Assembly: GCA_036250225.1 (NCBI GenBank)
Contig: JAPZLL010000003.1
Coordinates: 806,001 to 870,000, forward strand
Direction: 5' to 3'
DNA length: 64,000 bases
Source of the DNA: Cercophora sp. LCS_1
Taxonomy: Eukaryota > Ascomycota > Sordariomycetes > Sordariales > Lasiosphaeriaceae
Shown: positions 35,227 to 45,143 of the stretch, one piece after another
Layout of the letters: each line of letters opens with the position of its first letter
How positions within the stretch are numbered: position 1 is the first letter of the stretch
Made by a program: the position numbers and the translations under genes
The notes under the pieces: generated by a model
The model's input: only the letters and a program-made list of their open reading frames with translations
The model's database searches: none
What the model was told of the DNA's origin: nothing

Positions 35227-37974
35227 ATGGGTATTCTAGGTCGCTACACGCCGCCTACGCCGGAAAACTTCGACTTTCGCTCGACTCGGCAGAATTACAT
35301 CTCGCTCGGCGCCCTCATCACCATTGTTATCTCGGGCACTCTGGCAACGGTGGCCCTGGCAGTCTTTCTTGGGCTTTGGTACTCGCGAAGGCGAGCTGTG
35401 CGGAAAGCCCATGGCCAGAGGGGTCAGAGTCCCAGCGTCGATGGCGACTACGCATTTGACGGGGAGCCACACGACGCACCGGGCGGATCTCGAAAGCTGA
35501 GAAAGGTTGGGTCTTCATCCTCAAATCTCAACGAGGCGAACTCGGTCGGCCAGATCCGGCATGGGCCTCTCATCCCCCGGTCCATCTCGGCGCATTTTAC
35601 TCGCACGCCTTCCCGCAACTGGCAACCGGGGCCGGACAGAAGCAACTCACGCAGGAACCCTTGGGTCGACGAAGACGCCCTCCATGGCCCGGAGATGTGC
35701 AGCCGTCCGAAAGGATCCAAGCGAAGCAAGATTCGAGATTCGTGGCCGATGAACACCAGAGCGCCGACTCTGCCGAGACTGTATCATACTGTCCACGGCT
35801 ATCCAGAGGATCGCCAGCGAGAAAACTCCCTGCTCGGTATCAATCACGTTAGAACGACCTATGGTCAGCTTCGCATGTACTCGCGGGTGCTTCCCGAGCC
35901 GCCAAGGCCTGCCCACCTTGCAAACCACACCAGGCAGCACACGAGATCAGTCTCCAGCGCCAGCCAAGGGTACACACTTGTAGACCCCCAGCAACACCAA
36001 CGGATGATACCCACCATTGTCACCACCAGTCCAACGAGGTCCCTGCCCAGGACGCCCTCCAAGATGGGCCGGAAGCCTTCAACCGACTCGACGCTGACAG
36101 AGATCCTCAAGTCAACCGAAAAGAGGCTCCAGGAAGGGAAGAACAAGCTCATGACGTCCCCGGACAGGATGGGAACGGCAGGAACCAGCAGGGAGTGTCT
36201 CCTTGACCATCACGAAGACACTGTCACCGAGGAGCTACTGCCTCTAACATGCTCCCCCACCGAGCCCAAGACACCCATCCCAAGGAAGAAGGCCCCTGGC
36301 CAGCCTGTCACTATCAGCCACCAGCGTCAAATGTCAGACACGTCAATGATGTCCGAGTCTGATACTCTCCTCGATGAGCTTCTCTTTGAAGTCCCTGAAG
36401 GCCCAACAGGATTGACCAGCCCGAGTCGCCATCATCAGAAACCGGGGCCCGAAAGGCAGCCAGAAAGACAGGTTGCCCTGGTCCAATCCACCCGCAGCTC
36501 TGTGTCTTCGGCGCTCTCAACCGTGTACAGCGAGGACGAGAGGTCAGAAGGAATCAGGACCAACAACAACACACCGAGCGGCGTCGCATCCAACAACATC
36601 CAGTCCATCATGGTCAGTCCCGAGTCCATGGCCGACCCCTTCTCGCCCATGTCTTCGCTACCGTCCAACCGACCAACGACGAGCCTGGGATGGCCCACTA
36701 AGCAACACAAGTCGCAGGACCTCTTCCGGGCGACCCTCGAACGATCAGGTCGTCTCCGCAGAATGACCATTGGCCAAGCTCTGACGCTACCACCCGAGGT
36801 CAAGCTGCCTCCGTCCCCGCTCTCGCCGGGCCGCAAGTCCCAGTCCCTCTTCCAGTCTCGTCCAATCGACTACACCGGTCTCCGACGAACCGAGCCCATC
36901 GGTTCCCGCGCCATGAACCAACCAAACCCCTTTGGCCCCATCGGCTCCAAAATCCCCATCAAAGCCACCCAGACCCAGACGACGCTCCAATTCCCCTCGA
37001 CCAGCAAACTACACTCCATCACCCTCCCACCCCCGTCCTCATCCCCCATCCCAGTCGAGACAGAACCAACAGACGCCGAGGAAGACAACCGTCTCTCCAC
37101 CGCAACCGACGCAACCATCACCCCCTCGCGCATCTCCCCAACCCTCCACCACCGGGCAAGCATCTCCTCGTCCATCTACTCCCAAGACACCCCTTCCGCC
37201 ACCGCGGCGTTTAACACGCAATCCCACCGCGCCAACTCCCTCCTCTCCACACCACCTGCACCTATTCAGCGTCCCCCATCCCCGACCAAGTCCCCATCTC
37301 CCATCTTCACGCAAGCCGACCTCCGCCGCATGCCCAGCTGCCTCTCCGCAACCTCAACCATCTCCAGCGCAACCGTCTCCCCGCTCCGCATCGCCAACAA
37401 CACCTCGCCCACACCACAGCCCCTCGCCCTCGCAGTAGTAGACCAACTCCGGCGCATGAACAGCTGCGTCAGCACGGCCTCCAGCATCGACAGCTCAACG
37501 GGTATATTCAGCCCCGGTAAACGCCGCTCCGGAAGCAGGAACTATCTCACTCTTGGATCGCCACCGCGTCAAAAAGCCGGTAGTCCACTTGGTGTTAACA
37601 AGGGCAGCCCCGTGAGGCATGGTGCGAGGGCGGCTAGTCGGAAGGTTAGTTTCAAGTCGAGTCCGATTGTGTGGCGGATGGAGGAGGGGGATGGGAGTGA
37701 TGATGATGATGATGATTCCATTCAAGGAGAGGTGGGGGGACAGGGAGGCGATGAGAAGGAGAATAAGGGGAGTCCTGCTTCGAAAGTTCCTAGGACCGAG
37801 TTCATGTTTCAGGTTGTGGGGGAGGATGGGACGCCTGTTAGGGTGTTTGATGGGTTGGGAAATAGTAAAAGGAGGAGGTACGGCGATGGACATGGACGGG
37901 CGGGGAGTTTGGAGAGTTTGGGGTTGTATGATCAGGATGGGTTTTTGATTAGTACGCCACTGAGGATGGGTTGA
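35227..37974 (+). CDS. Single-pass membrane protein with long Ser/Pro-rich cytoplasmic tail
   Basis: A single-exon gene. The ATG at 35227 (MGILGRYTPPTPENFDF, 915 aa) is preferred over the in-frame ATG at 35173. One transmembrane segment lies at about residues 27-50 (LGALITIVISGTLATVALAV...), followed by WYSRRRAVRK, so the short N-terminus is outside or lumenal and the long remainder cytoplasmic by the positive-inside rule. The tail is disordered, rich in Ser, Pro and Thr, with many SP/TP sites that could be phosphorylated. Repeated RRMPSCLSATSTISSA-like and RRMNSCVSTASSIDSS motifs form two degenerate copies about 45 residues apart. Near the end are KVSFKSSPIVWRMEEGD and an acidic run. I do not recognise the family. 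A cell-surface or polarity scaffold role is possible but unproven. Confidence 0.78.
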   Translation: MGILGRYTPPTPENFDFRSTRQNYISLGALITIVISGTLATVALAVFLGLWYSRRRAVRKAHGQRGQSPSVDGDYAFDGEPHDAPGGSRKLRKVGSSSSNLNEANSVGQIRHGPLIPRSISAHFTRTPSRNWQPGPDRSNSRRNPWVDEDALHGPEMCSRPKGSKRSKIRDSWPMNTRAPTLPRLYHTVHGYPEDRQRENSLLGINHVRTTYGQLRMYSRVLPEPPRPAHLANHTRQHTRSVSSASQGYTLVDPQQHQRMIPTIVTTSPTRSLPRTPSKMGRKPSTDSTLTEILKSTEKRLQEGKNKLMTSPDRMGTAGTSRECLLDHHEDTVTEELLPLTCSPTEPKTPIPRKKAPGQPVTISHQRQMSDTSMMSESDTLLDELLFEVPEGPTGLTSPSRHHQKPGPERQPERQVALVQSTRSSVSSALSTVYSEDERSEGIRTNNNTPSGVASNNIQSIMVSPESMADPFSPMSSLPSNRPTTSLGWPTKQHKSQDLFRATLERSGRLRRMTIGQALTLPPEVKLPPSPLSPGRKSQSLFQSRPIDYTGLRRTEPIGSRAMNQPNPFGPIGSKIPIKATQTQTTLQFPSTSKLHSITLPPPSSSPIPVETEPTDAEEDNRLSTATDATITPSRISPTLHHRASISSSIYSQDTPSATAAFNTQSHRANSLLSTPPAPIQRPPSPTKSPSPIFTQADLRRMPSCLSATSTISSATVSPLRIANNTSPTPQPLALAVVDQLRRMNSCVSTASSIDSSTGIFSPGKRRSGSRNYLTLGSPPRQKAGSPLGVNKGSPVRHGARAASRKVSFKSSPIVWRMEEGDGSDDDDDDSIQGEVGGQGGDEKENKGSPASKVPRTEFMFQVVGEDGTPVRVFDGLGNSKRRRYGDGHGRAGSLESLGLYDQDGFLISTPLRMG

Positions 37975-38498
37975 TTTTGTGACTGGTTTGTAATTTGCGG
38001 GGGGGGGGTTGTTCGGTTGTAGATTATACCCTTTTTTTTTTTTTTTTGGACGAATAAGGTATTATGGTTTTTCGGCGTCTGGGCGATTGGTTTCGCTGGA
38101 TGACGGCGAAATATTAACGTCTGAACTTCTAATCAAGAAATGCAAAAAGTCCAATCAACAACCATGCGCTTCAAGTTTCACTTTTTATTTGAGAAAAAAA
38201 AAAACCCCTATAAAAGCATATGTTTCCCATGATATCCTATGGCAGCCCCTCAATTTGAAGTCTTTGAGTAAAGAGAGGGTGAGGTGGTGATGTCGAAACC
38301 CCCTGTCGAAATTTGGAGCTGAGGCTTGGTGTTTAATTCTTCTTGATCGGTCTGATTGAAGCATACATACTCCTGAACAGCATCGTCTCAACCCAACTCC
38401 AGGTTGTAACCGTTGAGCCGAAAAGCGCAGCCAAAAATGAGTAGTGCTTTGTGACATGGCTGGGCAGAAATAAAAAGCAAAAAAAATACCAAGAAATA
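37975..38498. other. 3' flank with homopolymer tracts
   Basis: The region after the membrane protein gene holds a G9 run near 38000, a run of about 17 T at 38031-38047, and A runs near 38199. It then leads to the tRNA-Glu gene on the minus strand, whose terminator T run should lie just left of 38499. No protein gene is supported. Confidence 0.5.
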
Positions 38499-38579
38499 TT
38501 CCCTCACCGGGAATCGAACCCGGAGCTTGTCGGTCATCGGAATGAAAGCGACATATGTTAGCCGTTACACTATGAAGGA
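38499..38579 (-). tRNA. tRNA-Glu (anticodon TTC) with a short intron
   Basis: The minus strand folds as a full cloverleaf. The acceptor stem TCCTTCA pairs with TGAGGGA, the D stem is GTGT/ACAT, and the T arm is CCGGG-TTCGATT-CCCGG. The anticodon stem TGTCG/CGACA encloses a 16-base loop: the normal seven bases plus an intron of about nine bases after position 37. The anticodon TTC lies at 38546-38544. The discriminator base is A. The 3' CCA is not encoded, as expected in eukaryotes. Confidence 0.9.
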
Positions 38580-39177
38580 GTGTGGTTTGGAACCAAGTTA
38601 TGAAACAGTTTCCGAGTAGGTCGTCTTGTATGCTAGGCATTGGATGAAACTGCGACTTGCGATAGCAGCCTGCTGGGGAAACATTTAATCGGGTGCGCAA
38701 TGTTGAGTTTTTTTCCCTTTCCTTTTAATTTGACATTATCAATGAGGGTTTTATGTTTGTTTCTTTTTCTTTAATAAAAAAAAAGTCTTCTGGGTCTGGA
38801 TTCAAATAGATGGATTTGAGATCTGTGAGCTGAGTTGGGTGGTGCTGGGTGGAGGTTGGAGATCAACATCACCGCCTCGCCTTGAACAACAACTCCTTCG
38901 ACGAGGTTGCGCAGAACTCGTGTAATTAAAACCGTCACGACTCCCAATAAAACAATACGGCCACAATGTCCTGTAATATTCTTTACAAACCTCAAATAAA
39001 CCAGACGAGTTTTAAAATCCAAAGGTGTAACCACATCTCACAACCCAGAATAACCCTAACCCATTAGCTGAAACCACACACCATAACCCCACCTCCCATC
39101 CTCATTCATCCCAGCAACGCACCTGCACCCACTCACTCACACTCATCACCCACCCACTCACAACACGACCCAAAACA
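38580..39177. other. intergenic, promoter of the GH18 gene
   Basis: AT-rich relative to the genes on either side. It contains A/T runs near 38770 and a telomere-like TAACCCTAACCC at 39051-39062, about 115 bases before the GH18 start codon. The last 120 bases are C-rich and purine-poor on the plus strand, like a leader. No gene is supported. Confidence 0.5.
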
Positions 39178-40355
39178 ATGGCCCCCCTCCCACCTCACCA
39201 AAACACCCCCCGAATCATAACCTACTACCAAACCCACCACGACAGCTCTTCAGGAGCCTACATTTCAGTCCTCCCCCTCCTCAGCAAGCCCGCCATCGGC
39301 CTCACCCACCTCATCCTCGCAGCCCTGCACATCAACGAGGACCCCACAGCCCTAACCCTCAACGACCACCACCCATCCCACCCGCGTTTCACCACGCTAT
39401 GGGCCGAGCTCCGCATCCTCCAAGCATCGGGGATCAAAGTCCTCGGCATGCTCGGCGGAGCCGCAAAGGGGACGTTTACGCGTCTAGACCAAGACGAGCA
39501 AGTCTTTGAGCGGTACTACGTTCCCTTGCGGGACATGGTCCTGGAGCGCGGGCTGGATGGGTTGGATCTGGATGTGGAGGAGAAAATGTCGCTGGCGGGG
39601 ATCATCAGGTTGATCGACAGGCTACGGGCTGATTTTGGAAGGGAGTTTATCATCACGCTTGCGCCTGTTGCGGCGGCATTGTTGAATGCGGAGCATAATT
39701 TGAGCGGGTTTGATTATGAGGCGTTGGAGGTGATGAGGGGGAGGGAGATTGGGTGGTATAATGCTCGTATGTTCACCATCTTGATCTTCAGGGGGATGAT
39801 GGTGAAGTGCTAACATGTGGTATAGAGTTTTACTGTGGCTGGGGTGATTGCAGTAACCCGCTCATGTATGAGATGCTCATGCGCAAAGGGTGGAGTGCAG
39901 AAAAGATTGTTGTTGGGCTCGTTACGAACCCTGAAAACGGCTCGGGGTGGGTGCCGTGGGAAGCTCTGGCTGGCGTCCTGCCCGTGTTGGTGGGACGTCA
40001 TCCGGCGTTTGGGGGTGTGATGGGATGGGAGTATTTCAACTCGCTTCCCGGCGGCAAGGAAAGCCCGGTATGATGATGCCCCCGGTCCGTCTCCTTCGAA
40101 ATGATGTTCGAGCTGACAGTTTGCAACTAGTGGCAATGGTGTCAGTGGATGACTGCTTTGCTCAAAGGTCGGCGAGCGGTCGACGATGATGCAGCTCGGG
40201 ACCTTGCCGCCGCCACCAACATGACAAAACCATCGTCGTCGAGCGAGAAAAGGACCGACGAGGTCGATCCTGACGAGGACGCCAAGGGCGGTGTAACGCT
40301 CGCTCCGGTGCCGAAGGACTTTGAATACCATTCCGACGGGGCGGGCGATGAATAA
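39178..40355 (+). CDS. GH18 family glycoside hydrolase (chitinase-like), no signal peptide
   Basis: Three exons, 39178-39766, 39826-40067 and 40131-40355, give 351 aa. The GH18 signature DGLDLDVE is complete at residues 127-134, with the catalytic Glu at 134. Around it are IITYYQTHH (first strand), THLILAALHIN, IKVLGMLGGAAKGTF, REFIITLAPVAAAL and, after the first intron, QFYCGWGDC and KIVVGLVTNPENGSGW, then VMGWEYFNSLPGG. This covers most of the TIM barrel. The last 60 residues are hydrophilic and acidic. No N-terminal signal peptide, chitin-binding or membrane segment is visible, so the enzyme is probably intracellular, unlike most fungal chitinases. Substrate could be chitin oligomers or N-glycans; the sequence does not decide. 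Confidence 0.9.
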
Positions 40356-42882
40356 TGACTGCATTCGCAGTTCATGCTGCCAAGACTTTTTGCGATGCGC
40401 CCGAGTTGAGCAGACAAGACAGCCTTGAGATCCCCGACCTTGTATGCATGTTCTAGAGATCGCTGGCGTTCGAGAGGTTGGATGGATCCCGGTGATGCCA
40501 TAGATGTTTGCCACGCGAAACACCACTAACGTCAGAGAGCGCTGTGCGCCTCGTATGCGTGGTAGCCCTCCATCTGACACCCTATTATGTCATAACGTTC
40601 TTTGTTTACATTCTGGGGGTCACCAACCCTCGAATGCGAGGTTCGTGATGACGGGACCACAAACAAGCGTCCCACCAACCGTCATTCAGTCGCGCAGAGT
40701 CATCGCGGAAGGGTGCTGGGGGAATAGGGGTCCTCTTACGTCGGTCGTTGCTCCATTTTTTGGCCACACAAAGTCGCCAGAAAAGGAATTGGATTGTCGG
40801 TGACGAAAGAACGGGCCGCTCGCGCCAACTCTGTTTCGGCCCGCAAAACACTCTGATTCCTCAAAGAGCTACGCACCTACGGTGAAGGCGAGCATTCTCC
40901 CGAGCCGTTGACTCGTTCTAGACTCAGGGCAATGATGATCTCTGCCCTGTGGATAAAGGGGTTTTTGTCGTCGCCCATGTCAACAAGACAACCGAAAGTG
41001 GGGCCGAGGGTTGGACCTGTGACGTCATGCCCATGGAGGTCCAACCCAGCGTTTTCATCCGACGTCTGCTCGAGTCGCCCACGGCCATTTGTCATGGTGA
41101 AGCCAAGCCCATCCTTTGAGCGGTTTGAGCTCACCAATTTGCATTTCCCTATTCCATTGCATCGGTTGAACCTGGCGCGCACCATGGCGCCCCGCCAAGC
41201 GGGAAATGGGATTTAGGATTCCAGCACCAAATAGCCTCAAGTTTGCGAGTGCCGCCATGGCAGAATTGGCTATGGCATTCTGATGGCATTTCCATGTTTC
41301 TACCCATGCGGTGGCCTTGGCAATGGACCCTTGTATTGTAACACTACGGTTTCCCGCTTGGGTACCGGTACATTGCCAACTTGGACTCCCCTCATGCACC
41401 CTGCAGCTTGAGCAAGCAACCTTCCTGCGTCCAAACCTAGGAACCGAGGGCCACCACCGAGTCCTGACCACTGACATCATGGGGCTAAGGCGCGAAGACC
41501 GCCCGAAGACGATCGAGACCGTCGATCATCGAACGACTTTTTGTTGGCCCCAGCCGATCGAGAGGTACCTTGGTTAGTGCCATTTGTTTTTCACCGTCGG
41601 GAACGTTAGCAATCGCGCCTGCCATCAGTAGTGGAGTGCCACCGTCATGACGCCCTCGCCGAATAAGCTTCCGACACCCACTGCCCCATCACCTCTCCGC
41701 CACCTGCGACTGGTCTCTTGGGATGACGACGGGCGCTTCTGCCTCAACGAAAGAATCTCGGACGGTTGCTGGACCACCACCGTCACCCTTTGCCTCCGTT
41801 TGCTCCTACCGACCCACCGTACGTCACCCAACGTACTGGATACCTTTCAGATGTTCGAGATCCGCAGGGTCTTGCCTTTCCTGGTCTTTCCTGTTTCCGA
41901 GCCCCCCACCCCCTTCCCCGCTTTTCGTTTCTTCTCCAGAACTTCTGATACGGCACCACAGGGTTCTCGATATCTCTCCAGCGTCCGGGAGGGCGGTCTG
42001 ACCCCTCGCTTCTCCCCACCTGAATATCTTGCCGGCGAGTGCGCAAGGGGGTAAACAGCCACAGGGGCGTTTACCATTTACTACTGATGTTGTACGATGA
42101 AGACAGAGGTACAACAGCTTGAGATAGTGCTGACCATCTGTGGCGAATTACGCATGATTGGTTTGTCGGCGCTCAGGCCCACCCATGTCTTGCAATGCGC
42201 CCATCACCGATGATCAGCCATGAAAGAGGGCAGACCTGCAGCTGCAGGGTCACAGTGCCAGAGTGTTATCGAGCATCCATGCCGCCGGATGTAGACGCTG
42301 GTAGGTACCGCGCGGGCGCAGAGCCGGGGCGACGGCGGATCCTCCACGATGGCGGCTGACGAGCATGCGAGAATAAAGGAGGGTGGGTGGGATGGTGGAT
42401 GGGTGACAAAACTGGGGTCCAATGCAGATCTGAGTGACGGAGGTGAGGTCCAGTCCCCGACATTCTCTCTCCCCCCTTTATGCCTGTCAGCGGAAATCTC
42501 TCCAGTCATTGAGAAAGCCCAACTTGTACATGTGTGTGTGTACCGAGTTACATACCAGTGTCGACCCTTTCCTTTTTTTTAATTTGCCTCTAGCCCACAC
42601 ACCCCGCCAATCCCCGCCTTATGAGATAGACTCTGAGTCTTTTGGCTTATAAGTTTGTCTGTTCCCCTCCCTAGCCGGACTGTCGCGGTCGTCAACTTTT
42701 GGTTCCGCAGCGGACTTTTACCGAACAAGACTAGCATTCCCTATCTTTCCTTTCTCGGAACTCTCATACTCGTCAGTCCCAACTAGGCCATCGTCACCCA
42801 CCCAAAGAAGCAAGGCTCAAAGCTGCCCATCTCGCAACATAACCCATCTCGACTCTGTCACCCACCACCTCACCCTTTCTCC
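40356..42882. other. long intergenic region, no gene supported
   Basis: About 2.5 kb, the longest gene-free stretch here. Frames up to about 140 codons overlap on both strands (41055-41480 minus, 41647-42054 plus) without recognisable domains. From about 42660 to 42880 the plus strand is pyrimidine-rich, consistent with a leader for the small gene that follows. A non-coding transcript or a fast-evolving gene could lie here unseen. Confidence 0.4.
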
Positions 42883-43110
42883 ATGTCATCCTCACGAGAA
42901 AGCTACGCCATGCCTCTTAGCCCCCCGCCTCCCTCCGATTTGGGGACCTACTCCCGCTCCATGCTCCAGCACACCAAGCGGCAGATGCAGGCCGTGTCCT
43001 CGCAGGGCTCACTGAGGTCGCAAGGTGGCCAGTCCCAAAGCCCACCGCCGCTGCCTAACGGCACCTCATCCAGCGGTCGAAATCCAAGCGAATACGGCTA
43101 TCGCACCTGA
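42883..43110 (+). CDS. 75-aa small protein, unknown function
   Basis: This short frame reads MSSSRESYAMPLSPPPPSD, then LGTYSRSMLQHTKRQMQAV, a Ser/Gln-rich stretch and the end SGRNPSEYGYRT. Support for a real gene is the long pyrimidine-rich leader before it, a good ATG context, and a composition typical of small fungal proteins with a short helical core (residues 21-40). It has no signal peptide or membrane segment. I do not recognise a family and give no function. A further exon downstream cannot be excluded, since the stop lies near AG and GT signals. Confidence 0.55.
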   Translation: MSSSRESYAMPLSPPPPSDLGTYSRSMLQHTKRQMQAVSSQGSLRSQGGQSQSPPPLPNGTSSSGRNPSEYGYRT

Positions 43111-43693
43111 CAGGCGCGACACTGCTCAGGTCGAAGGTAAATATCGGCTTTCAGTAGTGTGCATTTTGTCTGCGCTCGCGCGAGACATGGTATGGACGGC
43201 GATTTGTCTGCTTTTGAAACGACAGTTGCAAGATGCGCCACACAACAAAAATGGGGTTTCGGAATTGCGCTTGGTTGTTTTGGGGTTGACAGGTCTGGTC
43301 GGTTAGGTTACGCATGAAACTTGAATGGTATGACAGCATATTGGTGTTATTCTGGCGGAGTGATGGATAGGGCAGGACGGGGAAAGCATGGAGGCATACA
43401 GAGCCCGCTTCTAGGCGGGTAGCATTTGGCTGGGATTCGGTTGGGTTGTTGGAAACAGAGCAGGCGTTGTTGGATGGGTGTTTTGGTTGCGGTTCAAGTT
43501 GGTGTTTTACAGACTGGTTGGCGAAAAGCCCTTTGGAGCGTGCCAGATCCAGAATGACTTATGACTAGTCGAGTTGAGGAGCAGACGATTTGATAACATG
43601 ATATCATCAGTTCGGTTGGTATAAGGGAACATGTCCATATCGTCCAGGGTTACCTCGTGAGACTTGATTCATATCCATCCTACCAACATGCTC
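43111..43693. other. convergent 3' intergenic region
   Basis: Between the 75-aa protein gene and the convergent Yju2-type gene. Probably both 3' untranslated regions. No gene or repeat seen. Confidence 0.5.
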
Positions 43694-44631
43694 CTAAACA
43701 AGGGGTTTCTTCTTCTTGATCCCCAGTAGCGCCGCTGGATCCTTTTTCTTCTTGACCTGCCGCTTAAAACTCGGCGGCGGCATACCCGTCTTCGCTTCTT
43801 CAACTGGCAGTGCAGCTTTCGTTTCAGCAACCGCACCACTCGAACTCGACGACTCTCCATTCCCCTCCCCCTCCCCCTCCCCCTCAACAACCTCCTCCCA
43901 ACTCTCCTGCATCTTGGCAAACGCAAACGCCCGTCTCGCAGCCTCAGCATCCTCCTCCTCCTGCCTCCTCCGTTCCTCCTCCTCTGAAGTCGCAACCGTG
44001 CCCAACTCCACCTCGACCCCCTCCCTCTGCGCCTTGGCAATCCTCGCATTCCGGCTCCGTATCTCGTCCAACGCGTCCGCAACCGCCATCTCCCTCTTGG
44101 CATCCGCCGTCTTCGCCTCCAACTCGGCCATCGCATTCCTCTCCATCCCCGTGTCGCCTTCCGCCTCAGCCATCTCCCTCTCCAACCGATCCAGTCGCGC
44201 CTCGTCGGATTCCTCCAGCTCCCCTTCCAACCCCCGCCTCCAAGGCTCCGTGTTGCGCTTCGCGCCCCGTTCGACGACGTAATCAGCGTTTTTGGGATCC
44301 GTCTTGAAGACGATTTCGGCGGAACAGCGGGTGCAACGAATGTAGAAGCGGTAGATTTGGATGTTGAGGTATTTCTCGTCTACGGGCGTTTCTTTGCGCG
44401 CGTTGAATTTTCGGCCGCGGTACATGTATTCGCCGCAGGCGGTGCAGCGGAGGGAGAAGGGCGCCATGAGGCGGACGACTTGGACGCGAGGGCCGGCTTG
44501 CTTGGGAGCGCGGGTGCGGCCTATCGCTGAGGGGTCGAAGTCGGGGGGGTAGTATTTCGTCTGGGACAGTTAATTTTGGTGTTAGGAAGGGGGGGATGGG
44601 GAGGACTTACGAGGACTTTGCGTTCGGACAT
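43694..44631 (-). CDS. Yju2/CWC16 splicing factor (CCDC94 family)
   Basis: This spliceosomal protein acts around the first catalytic step with the Prp19 complex. Two exons, 44631-44611 and 44560-43694, give 295 aa. The start MSERKVL joins TKYYPPDFDPSAIGR in frame. The zinc-binding core is clear: SLRCTACGEYMYRGRKFNAR with its CxxC, then FYIRCTRCSAEIVFKTD with the second CxxC. NTEPWRRG follows. The rest is a Glu/Arg-rich coiled coil and a Lys-rich tail ending GIKKKKPLV, typical of this family. The YYPPDFDP start and the lack of CCDC130-specific extensions favour Yju2 (CCDC94) over Cwf16/CCDC130. Confidence 0.94.
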
Positions 44632-44948
44632 GGTGGGTGGTTATTGGGGTGTTGAGTTCGGTAGGTGGAAGGGTTGGGTGTATTTTTGATTTTTGAGGTT
44701 GGGTTGTCGACAGAGACTGGTGTCTGGTGCGCCTGGTGGTCGTTGAGGTTCTCGTGATGGGGATTCCTTCGCGTGTTGTATTGCGATGTGATGGTTGTCG
44801 CCGTCAATGACGGTGGAACGCGATAAGATAAGGATTTCTTGAGGCTAAAATCTTTGGGTTAGGGTTGCTGACCGGTGGAGGTTCAATGTTTGGGATCAAG
44901 TAAATCCAAACGAAGAAAAAAAAAAAAAAGACAAAAAAGAATCTTAAT
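44632..44948. other. promoter interval between Yju2-type gene and tRNA-Met
   Basis: Includes the Yju2-type promoter and, near 44856-44866, GGGTTAGGGTT, a telomere-like repeat. An A run at about 44917-44931 (T run on the minus strand) fits a Pol III terminator for the tRNA gene just to the right. Confidence 0.5.
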
Positions 44949-45020
44949 TAGCTGAAGCTCGTTTCGATCGAGCGACCTCCGGGTTATGAGCCCGGCGCGC
45001 TTCCGCTGCGCCATTCAGCT
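44949..45020 (-). tRNA. initiator tRNA-Met (anticodon CAT)
   Basis: The minus strand gives a 72-base cloverleaf without an intron. The acceptor stem AGCTGAA pairs with TTCAGCT, with A1 opposite T72 as in eukaryotic initiators. The anticodon arm is CCGGG-CTCATAA-CCCGG. The T loop begins with A and reads GATCGAAAC in place of TTC, the hallmark of eukaryotic initiator tRNA. The discriminator is A. Confidence 0.92.
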
Positions 45021-45143
45021 TATTCAACTTTGTTGAAGGTTCATCTGATAATTCCACTCATATTCGGCAAGCATGGAGCCCCAGTGGGGCGCTGTGTAAC
45101 TTCTGACTCACAATTCCAAGGCAATATCAATGCTCTCTTCACT

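Noticed and set aside
41647..42054. 135-codon plus-strand frame
   Set aside because: It overlaps open frames on the minus strand and has low-complexity Pro/Ser/Phe content with no recognisable motif.
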